Shown in pieces: positions 32,164 to 41,050 of a stretch of DNA of 61,612 nt (position 1 is its first letter; each line of letters begins with the position of its first letter). The stretch spans positions 54,936-116,547 of the forward strand of contig JACPTQ010000040.1 in the NCBI GenBank assembly GCA_016192705.1. The letters run 5' to 3'. Position numbers and translations under genes: made by a program. Below the pieces are notes generated by a model. That model did no database searches. It had not been told where the DNA came from and saw only the letters and a program-made list of their open reading frames with translations. Source of the DNA: Deltaproteobacteria bacterium. GTDB taxonomy: Bacteria; Myxococcota; JACPTQ01.

Positions 32164-32625
32164 CTACTTGTTGACGGCCCGGCCGAGCCGCTCCGCGCGA
32201 CGACGGACAAGACGAATAACCGACGCGATGGGAACGCTCGTCGGGCAGACGTGCTGGCACTCGCCACACGATTCGCAGCGCGCGGAATGCTTGAGGAACG
32301 GGGCTGCGAACGCGGCCAGCGACGCTGATCGCGAGAGGAGCAGCGGCGCCATTGACGGTCCGGCGAATTCGTGGCGCGGCGCGGTCGACGTCACGGGGCA
32401 AAGCGCGTCGCAGATCCCACAGTTGATGCAGCGTGACGCCGTCGCATAGAGCACCAAGTCCTCGGGCGACGACGGGAGCAAACGATCCGCCGAGTAGTGC
32501 GCGTTAAACTTCGCGAGTCCGCCGTCGCCGCGATGAAAAATCCGTTTGACGAGGTGCGCGACGAGGCCGAAGGCGAGCACCACGTACGCCCAAATCCGAG
32601 CCCCGCGCGCGCCGGCGCTGCTCAT
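32164..32625 (-). CDS. Membrane-anchored 2x[4Fe-4S] protein (HdrC/GlpC/SdhB-like)
   Basis: A 153-residue protein with one N-terminal membrane segment (about residues 11-28) followed by two [4Fe-4S] ferredoxin motifs: CINCGICDALCP (Cys66, 69, 72, 76) and CESCGECQHVCP (Cys117, 120, 123, 127). The roughly 40-residue helical spacer between the clusters is the pattern of HdrC, GlpC and fumarate reductase/succinate dehydrogenase iron-sulfur subunits, not of small free ferredoxins. It overlaps the cytochrome c gene by four bases. A membrane electron-transfer role is likely; the partner is unknown. Confidence 0.85.
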   Translation of the reverse strand: MSSAGARGARIWAYVVLAFGLVAHLVKRIFHRGDGGLAKFNAHYSADRLLPSSPEDLVLYATASRCINCGICDALCPVTSTAPRHEFAGPSMAPLLLSRSASLAAFAAPFLKHSARCESCGECQHVCPTSVPIASVIRLVRRRAERLGRAVNK

Positions 32626-33236
32626 TTCTTGTTGAGGGTTCGAATGTGCGCGACGAGGTCGTTCAGTTTTTGTAAATCCATCTTATCCATGAAGCTCGGC
32701 ATCTTCGTTTTCGGCTTGCCGTGCGAAATAACGACGCCAATCTGCTGATCCGTGCGGCTCGCTTGCCATGCTCCGTCGGTCAAGTTGCCAGACGCCATGA
32801 TGCCTCCGCCCGCTCCGCCTTTACCATGGCACGTGGCGCAAAGCTGTGCAAACAACTGCGCACCCTCGGCGGCGTCGCCCTTTTTCCCGTCGATGATGAC
32901 CGGCGGCAACTTCTCGTTGGGCGCATCGTGCTCATTGCCCTCATGGACTTCGTCGCTCGCGGGCGAGTCCCCCATCGCACGCGCCGTCCCCGTGATGGGC
33001 GGATGACCGGGCGGCATCGCCTTCGCGCTGCGCGCAATCGACGGATGACCCGGCGGCATCGTACCCGGCGCCGCAGCGAGACCCATTCGGCTTTCGCGGC
33101 TCGCCCCTTCGAGACCACCGCGATGAATCGCGTCGTTCGGCATGTCGCCCCGCGGTCCCTCCGAGCTGTTCTTCTTGGTACACGCGAAAAGCCCCGCGGC
33201 GACTACGGCCACGTGCACAACGCCAAATGTTTTCAT
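32622..33236 (-). CDS. Cytochrome c lipoprotein with MPPGHP repeats
   Basis: The ATG at 33236 overlaps the moaA stop (ATGA) and encodes 204 residues. A signal peptide with lipobox LFAC (Cys19) anchors it. Two MPPGHP motifs lie at residues 60-65 and 74-79. The heme-binding CATCH is at 133-137, and KTKMPSF gives Met179 as the likely sixth ligand, so this is a single-heme class I cytochrome c. The longer frame running back into moaA is not used. Together with the downstream [4Fe-4S] protein it suggests an envelope electron-transfer chain. Confidence 0.88.
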   Translation of the reverse strand: MKTFGVVHVAVVAAGLFACTKKNSSEGPRGDMPNDAIHRGGLEGASRESRMGLAAAPGTMPPGHPSIARSAKAMPPGHPPITGTARAMGDSPASDEVHEGNEHDAPNEKLPPVIIDGKKGDAAEGAQLFAQLCATCHGKGGAGGGIMASGNLTDGAWQASRTDQQIGVVISHGKPKTKMPSFMDKMDLQKLNDLVAHIRTLNKK

Positions 33237-34261
33237 CCGCCCACTCCACTCATCGCAACGCGCAAATGCGTGAGATCCGGGGCACCGTCGTTGAAATGAT
33301 GCCCCACGTCCTTCATCAAAAGTGCGCCACGAAGCGCGTCCGCAATCTCGACGTCCGACCGGCCCGCGCGCATCAAATCGCGAATCGAAATCCCGTTGGG
33401 CGACGCGAGGCAGGGTCGCAATTCGCCCATCGCGTTGACGCGCACGCGATTGCAATCTTCGCAAAAGTTGTGGCTCGTCGCGCTGATGAACCCCGCCTTT
33501 CGAGCGGTTCCGTCTGCGGCGGCCACATACCATGCGGGTCCGCGCCCCCGCGCGCGTTGCCCCTCTTCGCGCACGAGCCGACCGCCGAGCCGCCGAATCG
33601 CTTCGGTTGCCGACAAAAAGCTCGTCGCATAAAGCGCCGCGCCTGCCCCGATCGGCATGAGCTCGATAAATCGCGGCGTTATCGCGTGCGCCCAAGCGTA
33701 GTCGCATATCGCCCCGAACTCGCCGTCGTTGATGCCGCGAATGCAAACCGTGTTCGTCTTCACTTCGTCAAAGCCAGCGGCAAGCGCCGCCTCGATCCCA
33801 CGAAGCACGCGATTGAGATCGCCGCCACGGGTCACCGCTCGAAACCGCTCGCGATCGAGCGAATCGAGACTCACCGTGACGCGCCGAACGCCCGCCGCCT
33901 TGAGCGCGCGCGCGTTCTCAGCGAGGAGCGTCGCATTTGTTGTGAGTGCGATGTCGTCGATCCCCACGTCCCGACGAATCGCCGTGATGAGGTCAATCAC
34001 GCCGCGACGCAAGAGCGGCTCGCCACCCGTCACGCGAACCGTCGCGATGCCCAGCGTTCGAAAAACGGCGACGACGCGCGCGAGCTCCTCGAGGGTGCAA
34101 ACCTCGGATTTTTCAGCGTGCGGCCCGCCTTCCTCCGGCATGCAGTACCCGCACTTCATGTCGCAGCGATCGGTGACGGACAGCCGCAGGTAACGGATGG
34201 TGCGCCCAAACCGATCGGCGAGCGGCGCCGCGAGTCCTTGGCCTATGGAGCTCGAATCCAT
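33233..34261 (-). CDS. moaA: GTP 3',8-cyclase MoaA
   Basis: MoaA converts GTP to the cyclic intermediate of molybdopterin synthesis by radical SAM chemistry. Residues 33-40 hold the CxxxCxxC cluster ligands (CDMKCGYC), followed by TGGEPLLR. The C-terminal [4Fe-4S] site is CEDCNRVRVNAMGELRPC, and the substrate motif INDGEF is present. I chose the ATG at 34261 (342 residues, typical length) although the ribosome-binding site is weak. Its stop overlaps the cytochrome c gene. The other moa genes are not in the window. Confidence 0.95.
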   Translation of the reverse strand: MDSSSIGQGLAAPLADRFGRTIRYLRLSVTDRCDMKCGYCMPEEGGPHAEKSEVCTLEELARVVAVFRTLGIATVRVTGGEPLLRRGVIDLITAIRRDVGIDDIALTTNATLLAENARALKAAGVRRVTVSLDSLDRERFRAVTRGGDLNRVLRGIEAALAAGFDEVKTNTVCIRGINDGEFGAICDYAWAHAITPRFIELMPIGAGAALYATSFLSATEAIRRLGGRLVREEGQRARGRGPAWYVAAADGTARKAGFISATSHNFCEDCNRVRVNAMGELRPCLASPNGISIRDLMRAGRSDVEIADALRGALLMKDVGHHFNDGAPDLTHLRVAMSGVGG

Positions 34262-34327
34262 CAACGAAATAATACCAGACAAGATGAGTCGATGTCCCGC
34301 GACCGGCGTCTGGCCGGCGCCCAAGAA

Positions 34328-35425
34328 CTACTTCGGCTTACGCGCGAGCTCCGCGTCGATAATCTCCGAGAAAGCCTCAAGCGGCTGCGCCCCCGAAACC
34401 ACACGCCCATTGATAAAGAAGGCCGGCGTCCCATTCACGCCCGCCTTTTGCCCGTCCTCGAGCCCTTTCTCAACAATCGCCCCCTTCTTCCCCGAATCGA
34501 GGCACTCGTTGAACTTCGCGGTGTCGATGGCCAACTCCTTCGCATAACCCTTGAGAGCGTCAACGCCGAGCGCCTTTTGGTTGTCGAACAACTTATCGTG
34601 CATCTCCCAAAACTTCCCCTGGTCGTGCGCGCAAAGCGCCGCCTCATGCGCTTTCTTCGCGTTTTGATGGAACGGCAACGGGTAATCGCGGAAGGCGAGG
34701 CGCACTTTCGCACCATACTTTTGCACGACTTCCTTGATGGTCTTTGCACCACGCGAACAGAATGGACATTCGAAATCACTGAACTCGATGATCTTCACGG
34801 GCGCATTCGGAGGCCCCATCGACGGCGCACCGGCTTCTGACACTTCGACGCGCGGCACTTCGGGCGCCGGCAAATTGAGCTCCACTTTGTATTTCGCGCG
34901 CAGCGTCTTCAAAAACTCGCCGCGAATCTTCACGACCCCCGTCTTTTGCAGGTACTTCGTGATTTCGGGCTTCACCTTGTCAAACGGTTCCTCGAGGCGG
35001 TCTTTCACCATCTCATAGAACTTCTTGATTTCGTCGTCCGATGGCGCCGGAACTTTCGAATCGACCTCCGCCTTGAGAAGCGCGCCGCGATCGATGCTCC
35101 GCGCCTTCGCCTCAAGGTCGAGAAGCTTTTGCTCGACCATTTCGTCGAGCGCGCCTTTCAGGATTTCATGGCGCTTCGTCAAATACTCCGTCTTCACCGG
35201 ACCGAGCTGGTTCTTACTCTTATCGAGCAACGTCGCGAAGGTGATCGACGTGTCGCCAACTTTCGCAACCGCGGAGTCGCCGGCCGGCTCGTCCGACGCG
35301 CTGCCAACCCGCGCCCGGGCACCGCGCGCCCCGTCCGAATTACGCCCATCGCGGTTCGCTTCGGGGCTCGCCTTGCAGGCAGCAAAAAGAAACGCGAGCA
35401 CCGCAATTCCCGATATCGACTTCAT
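34328..35425 (-). CDS. SurA-like/DsbA-type thioredoxin fusion lipoprotein
   Basis: The 365-residue product has a lipobox (LFAAC, Cys17). Residues ~50-190 form a SurA/trigger-factor-like helical region (VAKVGDTSITFATLLDKS, KGALDEMVEQKLLDLEAK, DEIKKFYEMVKDRLEEPFDKVKPEI), though no parvulin domain follows. The second half is a DsbA-like thioredoxin fold with active site CPFC, then RLAFRDYPLPFH and the cis-Pro region NGTPAFFINGR. It probably acts as an envelope chaperone/thiol oxidoreductase. It is divergent from the tandem DsbA-like gene at 35532. Confidence 0.87.
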   Translation of the reverse strand: MKSISGIAVLAFLFAACKASPEANRDGRNSDGARGARARVGSASDEPAGDSAVAKVGDTSITFATLLDKSKNQLGPVKTEYLTKRHEILKGALDEMVEQKLLDLEAKARSIDRGALLKAEVDSKVPAPSDDEIKKFYEMVKDRLEEPFDKVKPEITKYLQKTGVVKIRGEFLKTLRAKYKVELNLPAPEVPRVEVSEAGAPSMGPPNAPVKIIEFSDFECPFCSRGAKTIKEVVQKYGAKVRLAFRDYPLPFHQNAKKAHEAALCAHDQGKFWEMHDKLFDNQKALGVDALKGYAKELAIDTAKFNECLDSGKKGAIVEKGLEDGQKAGVNGTPAFFINGRVVSGAQPLEAFSEIIDAELARKPK

Positions 35426-35531
35426 TGTTAGACCTCCCGACCGACCTATCCGTTATTAAAAGAATGGAGGCGCGACTCTAATCAGGAACGCGACTACAAT
35501 GCAAGGCACGAAAGGCGCGAGGGGATAAAGA

Positions 35532-36923
35532 ATGAATCGATTGAGCCAACCAGCCGTTTACGTTGTTCTGGTCGCACTGGGATGCGCCGCCGCGAAAAAG
35601 GAGGAATCACGTGACGTGCTGGCTGATTTGTCGAAGGAAGAAAAGAAGCCGCCCGGGGGTCGTATCGGGTTCGCGACACCCAGCATCTACCGCGTCGCTG
35701 TGCCCGCGACCGCGCCCGTGCTCGGCCCGCGCGATGCGAAGGTCACGATCGTTGTGTTTAGTGAGTTTCAGTGCCCATTTTGCGCGCGGCATCGCGCGAC
35801 GCTGAAACGGATTCGCGACGAGTTTCCGGGCGACGTGCGGATCGTGTTTCGCCACAATCCGCTTGCGTTTCACGCGCGCGCGTTTCCCGCGGCCATTGCG
35901 GCGCTCGCGGCCGGCGAGCAGGGGAAGTTTTGGGAAATGTACGACCTGCTTTTCGACAACCAGCGGGCGCTCGAGGACGCTGACCTCATCGATTACGCAA
36001 AAAATGTGGGCTTATCTGAGGACCAGTTTCGGGCCGACCTCATTCGCGCCGATCTTGCGACGCGTGTAAAGGACGACCAGCGCGCGGCCACAACGTTGGG
36101 TGCGCGCGGCGTTCCCGCGTCGTTTGTGAACGGCCGCCACCTGTCGGGAGCGCAACCGTTCGAGACTCTTAAGCAAGTCGTCGAAGAGGAACGCGCACGG
36201 GCGAACCAACTTCTTAAGACCGGCGTCAGCGCGCTCGACCTCTACGACACACTCACGGCCAAAGGAAAAACAGGGATCGAAACGCCGCGGCGTCCTTTCC
36301 GCGCTGCGGTCGACGACAACTCGGTTTACCGCGTTCCAACGACGGATGCGCCGTGGCGCGGTCCCAAGGACGCGAAGGTCACGATTGTCGTGTACAGCGA
36401 TTTTCAGTGCCCGTTTTGCGCGCGGGTTAACCAAACGATCGACCAAGTTCTGCGTGACTTTCCGTCGGTAAAATTCGTGTTTCGCCACCTACCGCTTCCG
36501 TTTCACGTGCAAGCGAAACCGGCGGCGCGCGCCGCGTGGGCCGCTTGGCAGCAAGGGAAGTTTTGGGAGATGCACGATCTTTTGTTCGCGAATTTCCGCG
36601 CGCTCGACCCCGTTGATCTCGAACGCTACGCGGGCTCGCTGGGGCTCGATGTCGCGCGCTGGAAGCAAGATATGGAAAGCGCGGCAGCGAAAAAGGCCGT
36701 CGACGAGCAGATCGCTGAGGCGACGCGGTTTGGTCGAATGGGAACGCCGACGTTTTTCGTCAACGGAAAAGTGTTGGTCGGTGCGCAACCGTACGACCGT
36801 TTCGCGGAGCACGTGAAAAAAGCGACACACGACGCTGACGCGCTCATCGCGAAGGGCGTGAAGCTCGCTGACGTTTACGACGCGCTCACGCGAAACGGAC
36901 GGACTCAAAGACCCACGCCGTAG
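35532..36923 (+). CDS. Lipoprotein with two tandem DsbA-like domains
   Basis: A 463-residue lipoprotein (lipobox ALGC, Cys18) made of two DsbA-like domains in series. Each has CPFC ([12 protein letters not shown] and [12 protein letters not shown]), the FRHxPLxFH segment, QGKFWEMxDLLF, and a cis-Pro motif ([22 protein letters not shown]). The two halves share the same order of motifs, consistent with an internal duplication. Both active sites are intact. It is likely an envelope disulfide oxidoreductase. dnaJ starts one base after its stop. Confidence 0.9.
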   Translation: MNRLSQPAVYVVLVALGCAAAKKEESRDVLADLSKEEKKPPGGRIGFATPSIYRVAVPATAPVLGPRDAKVTIVVFSEFQCPFCARHRATLKRIRDEFPGDVRIVFRHNPLAFHARAFPAAIAALAAGEQGKFWEMYDLLFDNQRALEDADLIDYAKNVGLSEDQFRADLIRADLATRVKDDQRAATTLGARGVPASFVNGRHLSGAQPFETLKQVVEEERARANQLLKTGVSALDLYDTLTAKGKTGIETPRRPFRAAVDDNSVYRVPTTDAPWRGPKDAKVTIVVYSDFQCPFCARVNQTIDQVLRDFPSVKFVFRHLPLPFHVQAKPAARAAWAAWQQGKFWEMHDLLFANFRALDPVDLERYAGSLGLDVARWKQDMESAAAKKAVDEQIAEATRFGRMGTPTFFVNGKVLVGAQPYDRFAEHVKKATHDADALIAKGVKLADVYDALTRNGRTQRPTP

Positions 36924-36924
36924 G

Positions 36925-38040
36925 ATGCGCGATTACTACGAAATCCTTGGCGTTTCGCGCGGGGCGTCCGACAAGGAGATTCGCGCCGCGTATCGCCGCC
37001 TCGCGAAAAAATACCACCCCGATCTGAACGCGGGCGATAAGCGCGCCGAAGAACGATTTAAGGAAGTGTCGGAAGCGCATGCGGTCCTGTCGGACGGCGA
37101 GAAGCGCGCGGAGTACGACACGATGGGGCACGACGCGTTTCGGGCGGGTGCGTCGGGCGATTTCGCGGGGGCTGGAGGGGCTGCGGGCCCGGGCGTTCAT
37201 TTTGAATACGGCGATTTCGGGGAGTTTTTTCGGCAAGCGGGATTCGGCAGCGACGCGTTTGGTGGCGACGCGGCGTACTTCGGGCGAGAGGCGGCGCGGA
37301 ATCGGCGGGCGGCTGACCTCGTCCAGCAGATCCGAATTCCATTTCGCGACGCGCTCCTCGGCGGCGAACTCAAAATCGCGATTGCGAAGCACATTCGCTG
37401 TCGGCGATGCGATGGGGCGGGCGGTACGTTCGTTACGTGCGCGACGTGCGGCGGAAGCGGGCGGCGGAAAACGGGCCGTGGATTGTTCGGGCAGTCGCAA
37501 CCGTGTCGCGCATGTCGAGGCGAAGGGCGAATCGTGCGCGAAGAGTGCTCGGCGTGCGCGGGGCGTGGCGCTGTCGCGGGCGAGGAGCGATTGACGGTCA
37601 AGATTCCTGCAGGGATCGAAACGGGAAAGCGGATCCGACTCGCGGGAAAAGGAGAACCGGGGGTTCGCGGCGCGCCGTCGGGCGACCTTTACTTCGCGGC
37701 CATCGTCGATGACCACCCGTACTTTCGGCGAAACGGCGCGGACCTCGCGATCGATGTTCCGGTGACGGTCGCTGAAGCTGCACTCGGCGCAAAGATCGAG
37801 CTGCCGACGCTCGACGGAACCGTGACGTTGACGTTGCCCGCGGGCGCACAGTCGGGACAAAAACTGCGCCTACGCGGGAAGGGCGGCTATTCGGCACCCG
37901 GTGGTCACGAGCGCGGCGATATTTTCGCGACCGTGCAGATCGTTCTTCCGCGCCTACTCGATGGCGAGTCGCGCCGCCTAATCGAAGACTTCGGGCGACG
38001 AAACGCGGGAAACCCGCGCGACGGGCTTTGGACAAAGTAG
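36925..38040 (+). CDS. dnaJ: Chaperone DnaJ
   Basis: A 371-residue type I Hsp40. The J domain carries HPD at residues 31-33. A Gly/Ala/Phe-rich linker follows, then four zinc-binding CxxC motifs: [25 protein letters not shown] and CSACAGRG. The C-terminal substrate-binding region shows [22 protein letters not shown] and RLRGKGG. The spacing between zinc motifs one and two is short. The ATG follows the upstream stop by one base, so it is cotranscribed with the DsbA-like gene. No dnaK or grpE is nearby. Confidence 0.93.
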   Translation: MRDYYEILGVSRGASDKEIRAAYRRLAKKYHPDLNAGDKRAEERFKEVSEAHAVLSDGEKRAEYDTMGHDAFRAGASGDFAGAGGAAGPGVHFEYGDFGEFFRQAGFGSDAFGGDAAYFGREAARNRRAADLVQQIRIPFRDALLGGELKIAIAKHIRCRRCDGAGGTFVTCATCGGSGRRKTGRGLFGQSQPCRACRGEGRIVREECSACAGRGAVAGEERLTVKIPAGIETGKRIRLAGKGEPGVRGAPSGDLYFAAIVDDHPYFRRNGADLAIDVPVTVAEAALGAKIELPTLDGTVTLTLPAGAQSGQKLRLRGKGGYSAPGGHERGDIFATVQIVLPRLLDGESRRLIEDFGRRNAGNPRDGLWTK

Positions 38041-38056
38041 CCGGGCGTAATGATGG

Positions 38057-39103
38057 TTAGCGTCCGCAGATTCGCGTGACGACATCAGCCCAGATCGCGG
38101 CCGACCGATCCCACGTCATCGTTTGTGCGCGCGCCAGTCCTCGCGATGCAAGGTCGGCTGCAAAAGCGTTGTCGGTGAGGATGCGCGAAACGGTGCGCTC
38201 CCACGCGTCGAGATCGTCGGGATCGAGCGCTGGGGCGGCGTCGCCGACGACCTCGGGAAGCGACGCGCGGTTGGACACGACGACCGGCGTTCCGCACGCC
38301 ATCGACTCGAGCGCTGGAAGACCAAAACCCTCGGCATAAGAAGGGACAAGCGTTGCAACCGATTCGCTGTAAACGCGCGCGAGCTCGCCGGGGTCGACGA
38401 CCGGACGAAGGTCAACGCGATCACCGAGGCCACGTCCCTCGGGAGGCAACGCGGAAAGCCCTACGCAAAGAAGTCGCAACTCGGGAAACCGTGGCAGAAG
38501 GCGATGAGCGAGGCGGAAAACAAGCGAGGTGTTTTTGTGCGGGCGGCCATTCGTCATATGGAGGAGGCGCGGCAAACGGACAGCGTTTGGAAAAGGATTG
38601 AGCGCATGTCCATTGGGGACGACGACCACCTTTCGTGCGGGCAAGCCGAAGTCGAGGAGCGTGCGTCGCGAAAACTCAGACACGGTCACAACGGCGCGAG
38701 CCCTGTCGACAAGCGACGGGAGGATGCGCCGGAAGTACAGGCGGTGCTTGAGTTTGGCGTTGGGCGCTTGAACGTCGATGAGATCGTGAACGGTGAAAAC
38801 GAATGGGATGGGGCACGCAAACGGGACAACGTACGTCGGCGAATAATAAAGGTCAGCGTTGGCGCGCCCGAGCATCGCTGGGAGAAGCGTCTGCTCGCCG
38901 AGTCCGTAGGGGCGAATCTCGGCGGGCAAAACTTCGTAATCACCCGGTGGCAACAGCGCGCGTGGGCAGCTGGGACGCGCAATCGCCGTGAAGCGCACGT
39001 TGAACGAGCGCCGCTGAAGCGCCGCGAAGAGCTGGGCGGCGTGTCGTGAAATCCCGTGCCACCGCGGACCGACGACACGCAGGTCAAAAAGGACGTGCGT
39101 CAC
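38057..39103 (-). CDS. GT4-family glycosyltransferase
   Basis: The GTG at 39103 follows GAGGAGG and overlaps the upstream glycosyltransferase by 20 bases, giving 348 residues. Signatures of retaining GT-B (GT4) enzymes include VFTVHDLIDVQAP, VVTVSEFSRRTLLDFGL with VVVVPNGHALN, and the donor-binding EGFGLPALESMACGTPVVVSNRASLPEVVGDAA. It probably transfers a sugar in surface polysaccharide or glycolipid synthesis, paired with the neighbouring enzyme. A longer frame extends upstream but runs through the neighbour. Confidence 0.9.
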   Translation of the reverse strand: MTHVLFDLRVVGPRWHGISRHAAQLFAALQRRSFNVRFTAIARPSCPRALLPPGDYEVLPAEIRPYGLGEQTLLPAMLGRANADLYYSPTYVVPFACPIPFVFTVHDLIDVQAPNAKLKHRLYFRRILPSLVDRARAVVTVSEFSRRTLLDFGLPARKVVVVPNGHALNPFPNAVRLPRLLHMTNGRPHKNTSLVFRLAHRLLPRFPELRLLCVGLSALPPEGRGLGDRVDLRPVVDPGELARVYSESVATLVPSYAEGFGLPALESMACGTPVVVSNRASLPEVVGDAAPALDPDDLDAWERTVSRILTDNAFAADLASRGLARAQTMTWDRSAAIWADVVTRICGR

Positions 39104-40163
39104 GCATCGCCTCCTCGTAGACCGCGACCGTTTCGCGCGCGCACCGCTCCATGTCAAACCGACCCGCGACCCCGAGGCCGCGCAGGGCGAGCTCGCGACG
39201 CGCCGTGCCGTCACGCAAAAGGCGCACGATTTCAGACCGCCACGCCGGGGCGTCGTCGGGCGAAAGAAGCCGCGCGCCATCGTCAAGCAGCTCGGGCAGC
39301 GCGCCCGCGCCAGCCGCAACAACGGGAACACCGAGCCGCATCGCCTCGAGAGGCGGGTATCCAAAACCCTCGGCGCGCGAAGGAAACACAAAAAGCGTTG
39401 CGCCCGCGATGAGGGGACCGAGGTCGGCGTCCGGCACGAAACCAAGAAAGCGGACCTTCCCGTCGGCCTCGCGCTCGATCGACTCGGCCGCGTGCCACCG
39501 CTGCCCCGCAACAACAAGCGGCGGAAGCTCGCCCTGCGATGATCGCCAAACCTCTGCGAGCAGTGCGAAGTTCTTTCGCGGCTCAATCGCCGACACCGCG
39601 ACGATGTAATCACGCGGCAGTTCGAACGCCGCCCGCACACGCGCGATGGCGTCCAGCGGCGCCGCGAGCGTTCGCACGCCGTTCAAGACGACGCGCACCT
39701 TCGGCTGGACGCGCGGAAACTGTGCGACCACATCGCGAGCGGTCGCGGGCGACACGCAAATGATCCGGCGCGCGCGGCGAAGCGTAAAGGGCGTCCAGGT
39801 GCGAGCGAGCAACCGGTGCTTCCGCGACACCGTTTCGGGGTGCGTGAAAGGGATGAGATCGTGAAGGGTCACGACGAAGGGGCACGGCAACCAAACGGGC
39901 GCGAGAAAATTTGCGACTGCGTGAAAGACATCGACGCGGTCCGCGTACAGTTGCGTGGCCAATCGGGCTGCGTAGCGCCACGGTTTCCACGGGTGGGTCG
40001 ACCGGTGCGTGACGTTTGGTGCTGATGCGCTAATCTCGCCGCCGTAACAATAGAAGCCTTTCTGCGGCGTGCATCGACCAAAGCTCTCGACGAGGAGTCG
40101 CGCGTACACCCCAATTCCCGTTGCCCGCGGCACAACGAACGACGTGTCGATCCCAACGCGCAC
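39084..40163 (-). CDS. GT4-family glycosyltransferase
   Basis: The likely start is a GTG at 40163 giving the canonical RVGIDTSFVVPRATGIGVYARL (359 residues); an ATG at 40229 is in frame but lacks a ribosome-binding site. GT4 features are VFHAVANFLAPV, VVTLHDLIPFTHPE, IICVSPATARDV, IVAVSAIEPRKN and the donor site EGFGYPPLEAMRLGVPVVAAGAGALPELL. It overlaps the second GT4 gene. It is divergent from the PP2C pair and may share a regulatory region with it. Confidence 0.9.
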   Translation of the reverse strand: MRVGIDTSFVVPRATGIGVYARLLVESFGRCTPQKGFYCYGGEISASAPNVTHRSTHPWKPWRYAARLATQLYADRVDVFHAVANFLAPVWLPCPFVVTLHDLIPFTHPETVSRKHRLLARTWTPFTLRRARRIICVSPATARDVVAQFPRVQPKVRVVLNGVRTLAAPLDAIARVRAAFELPRDYIVAVSAIEPRKNFALLAEVWRSSQGELPPLVVAGQRWHAAESIEREADGKVRFLGFVPDADLGPLIAGATLFVFPSRAEGFGYPPLEAMRLGVPVVAAGAGALPELLDDGARLLSPDDAPAWRSEIVRLLRDGTARRELALRGLGVAGRFDMERCARETVAVYEEAMRDARPF

Positions 40164-40288
40164 GCGCGCATTCTGTGTCGGCGCCCTCTGCGTTACAAGC
40201 CCGAACGCTCGCGTTGACGCGTGGCGCATCGGCGCTTTGTTTGACTCTCGAAAGCGCAGTGTTACAGTTTGATCGGGACACCCGACGC

Positions 40289-41050
40289 GTGCGCATCGAA
40301 TCGTATGGACGAACGGACGTCGGCCTCAAGCGAGGTCACAACGAGGATTGCTTTCATATCCTCGAGACCGAAGGCCTGTTCATGGTGGCCGATGGAATGG
40401 GAGGCCACCGCTCCGGTGAAGTCGCGGCGCGCATGGCGGTCGACACCATCGCCGGTTTTTTTAACGCAACCAAGCGCGACGAAGAGGTGACGTGGCCTTT
40501 CAAGCTCGATAAAACGCGCGACTACGTTGAGAACCGACTGCTCGCCGCGGTGCGACTCGCAAATCTCCGCATCTTTGAGTCGGCCGAGCGTGAGTCGCAA
40601 CTGCACGGCATGGGCACGACCATCGTGAGTTTGTTGCTCCTTGACGATCGTGCGCTCATCGCACACGTGGGCGACTCGCGGATTTATCGTCATCACGCCA
40701 ACGAATTCGTTCAACTCACGGAGGATCATTCGCTTCTCAACGATTACATCCGCATGAAGAAGCTCACCGCCCAAGAGATCGAGCAGTTCCCTCATAAAAA
40801 CGTGATCGTGCGCGCCCTCGGGATGAAGGAAACCGTGCAGGTCGACCTGAGCACGGTAAAAGCTGAAAAGGACGACCTGTTTCTGCTCTGCTCAGACGGG
40901 CTTTCCGGGATGGTTCCCGATCCAAAGATGGAAGAAATCGTTAAGCGTCAGCCCGATCTCGGCGTTGCAACGCAGGAACTTATCGACGCCGCGAACGCGG
41001 CCGGCGGCAACGATAACATTTCGGTTGTGCTCATTCGGATAGGGGCGTGA
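40289..41050 (+). CDS. PP2C-family Ser/Thr phosphatase (Stp1-like), first of a tandem pair
   Basis: The GTG at 40289 aligns with the start of the neighbouring paralogue and gives 253 residues; a longer frame exists. PP2C motifs with metal-binding aspartates are all present: GHNEDCF, VADGMGGHRSGEVAARM, HGMGTTIV, AHVGDSRIY, LCSDGLSGMV and GGNDNISVVLIR. Bacterial PP2C enzymes of this type reverse Hanks-type Ser/Thr kinase signalling, but no kinase gene is in the window. Its stop overlaps the GTG of the second copy. Confidence 0.92.
   Translation: MRIESYGRTDVGLKRGHNEDCFHILETEGLFMVADGMGGHRSGEVAARMAVDTIAGFFNATKRDEEVTWPFKLDKTRDYVENRLLAAVRLANLRIFESAERESQLHGMGTTIVSLLLLDDRALIAHVGDSRIYRHHANEFVQLTEDHSLLNDYIRMKKLTAQEIEQFPHKNVIVRALGMKETVQVDLSTVKAEKDDLFLLCSDGLSGMVPDPKMEEIVKRQPDLGVATQELIDAANAAGGNDNISVVLIRIGA

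Noticed and set aside
34262-34324. Longer start for MoaA
   Set aside because: The extra residues precede the normal MoaA start region and have no ribosome-binding site; ATG 34261 gives the usual length.
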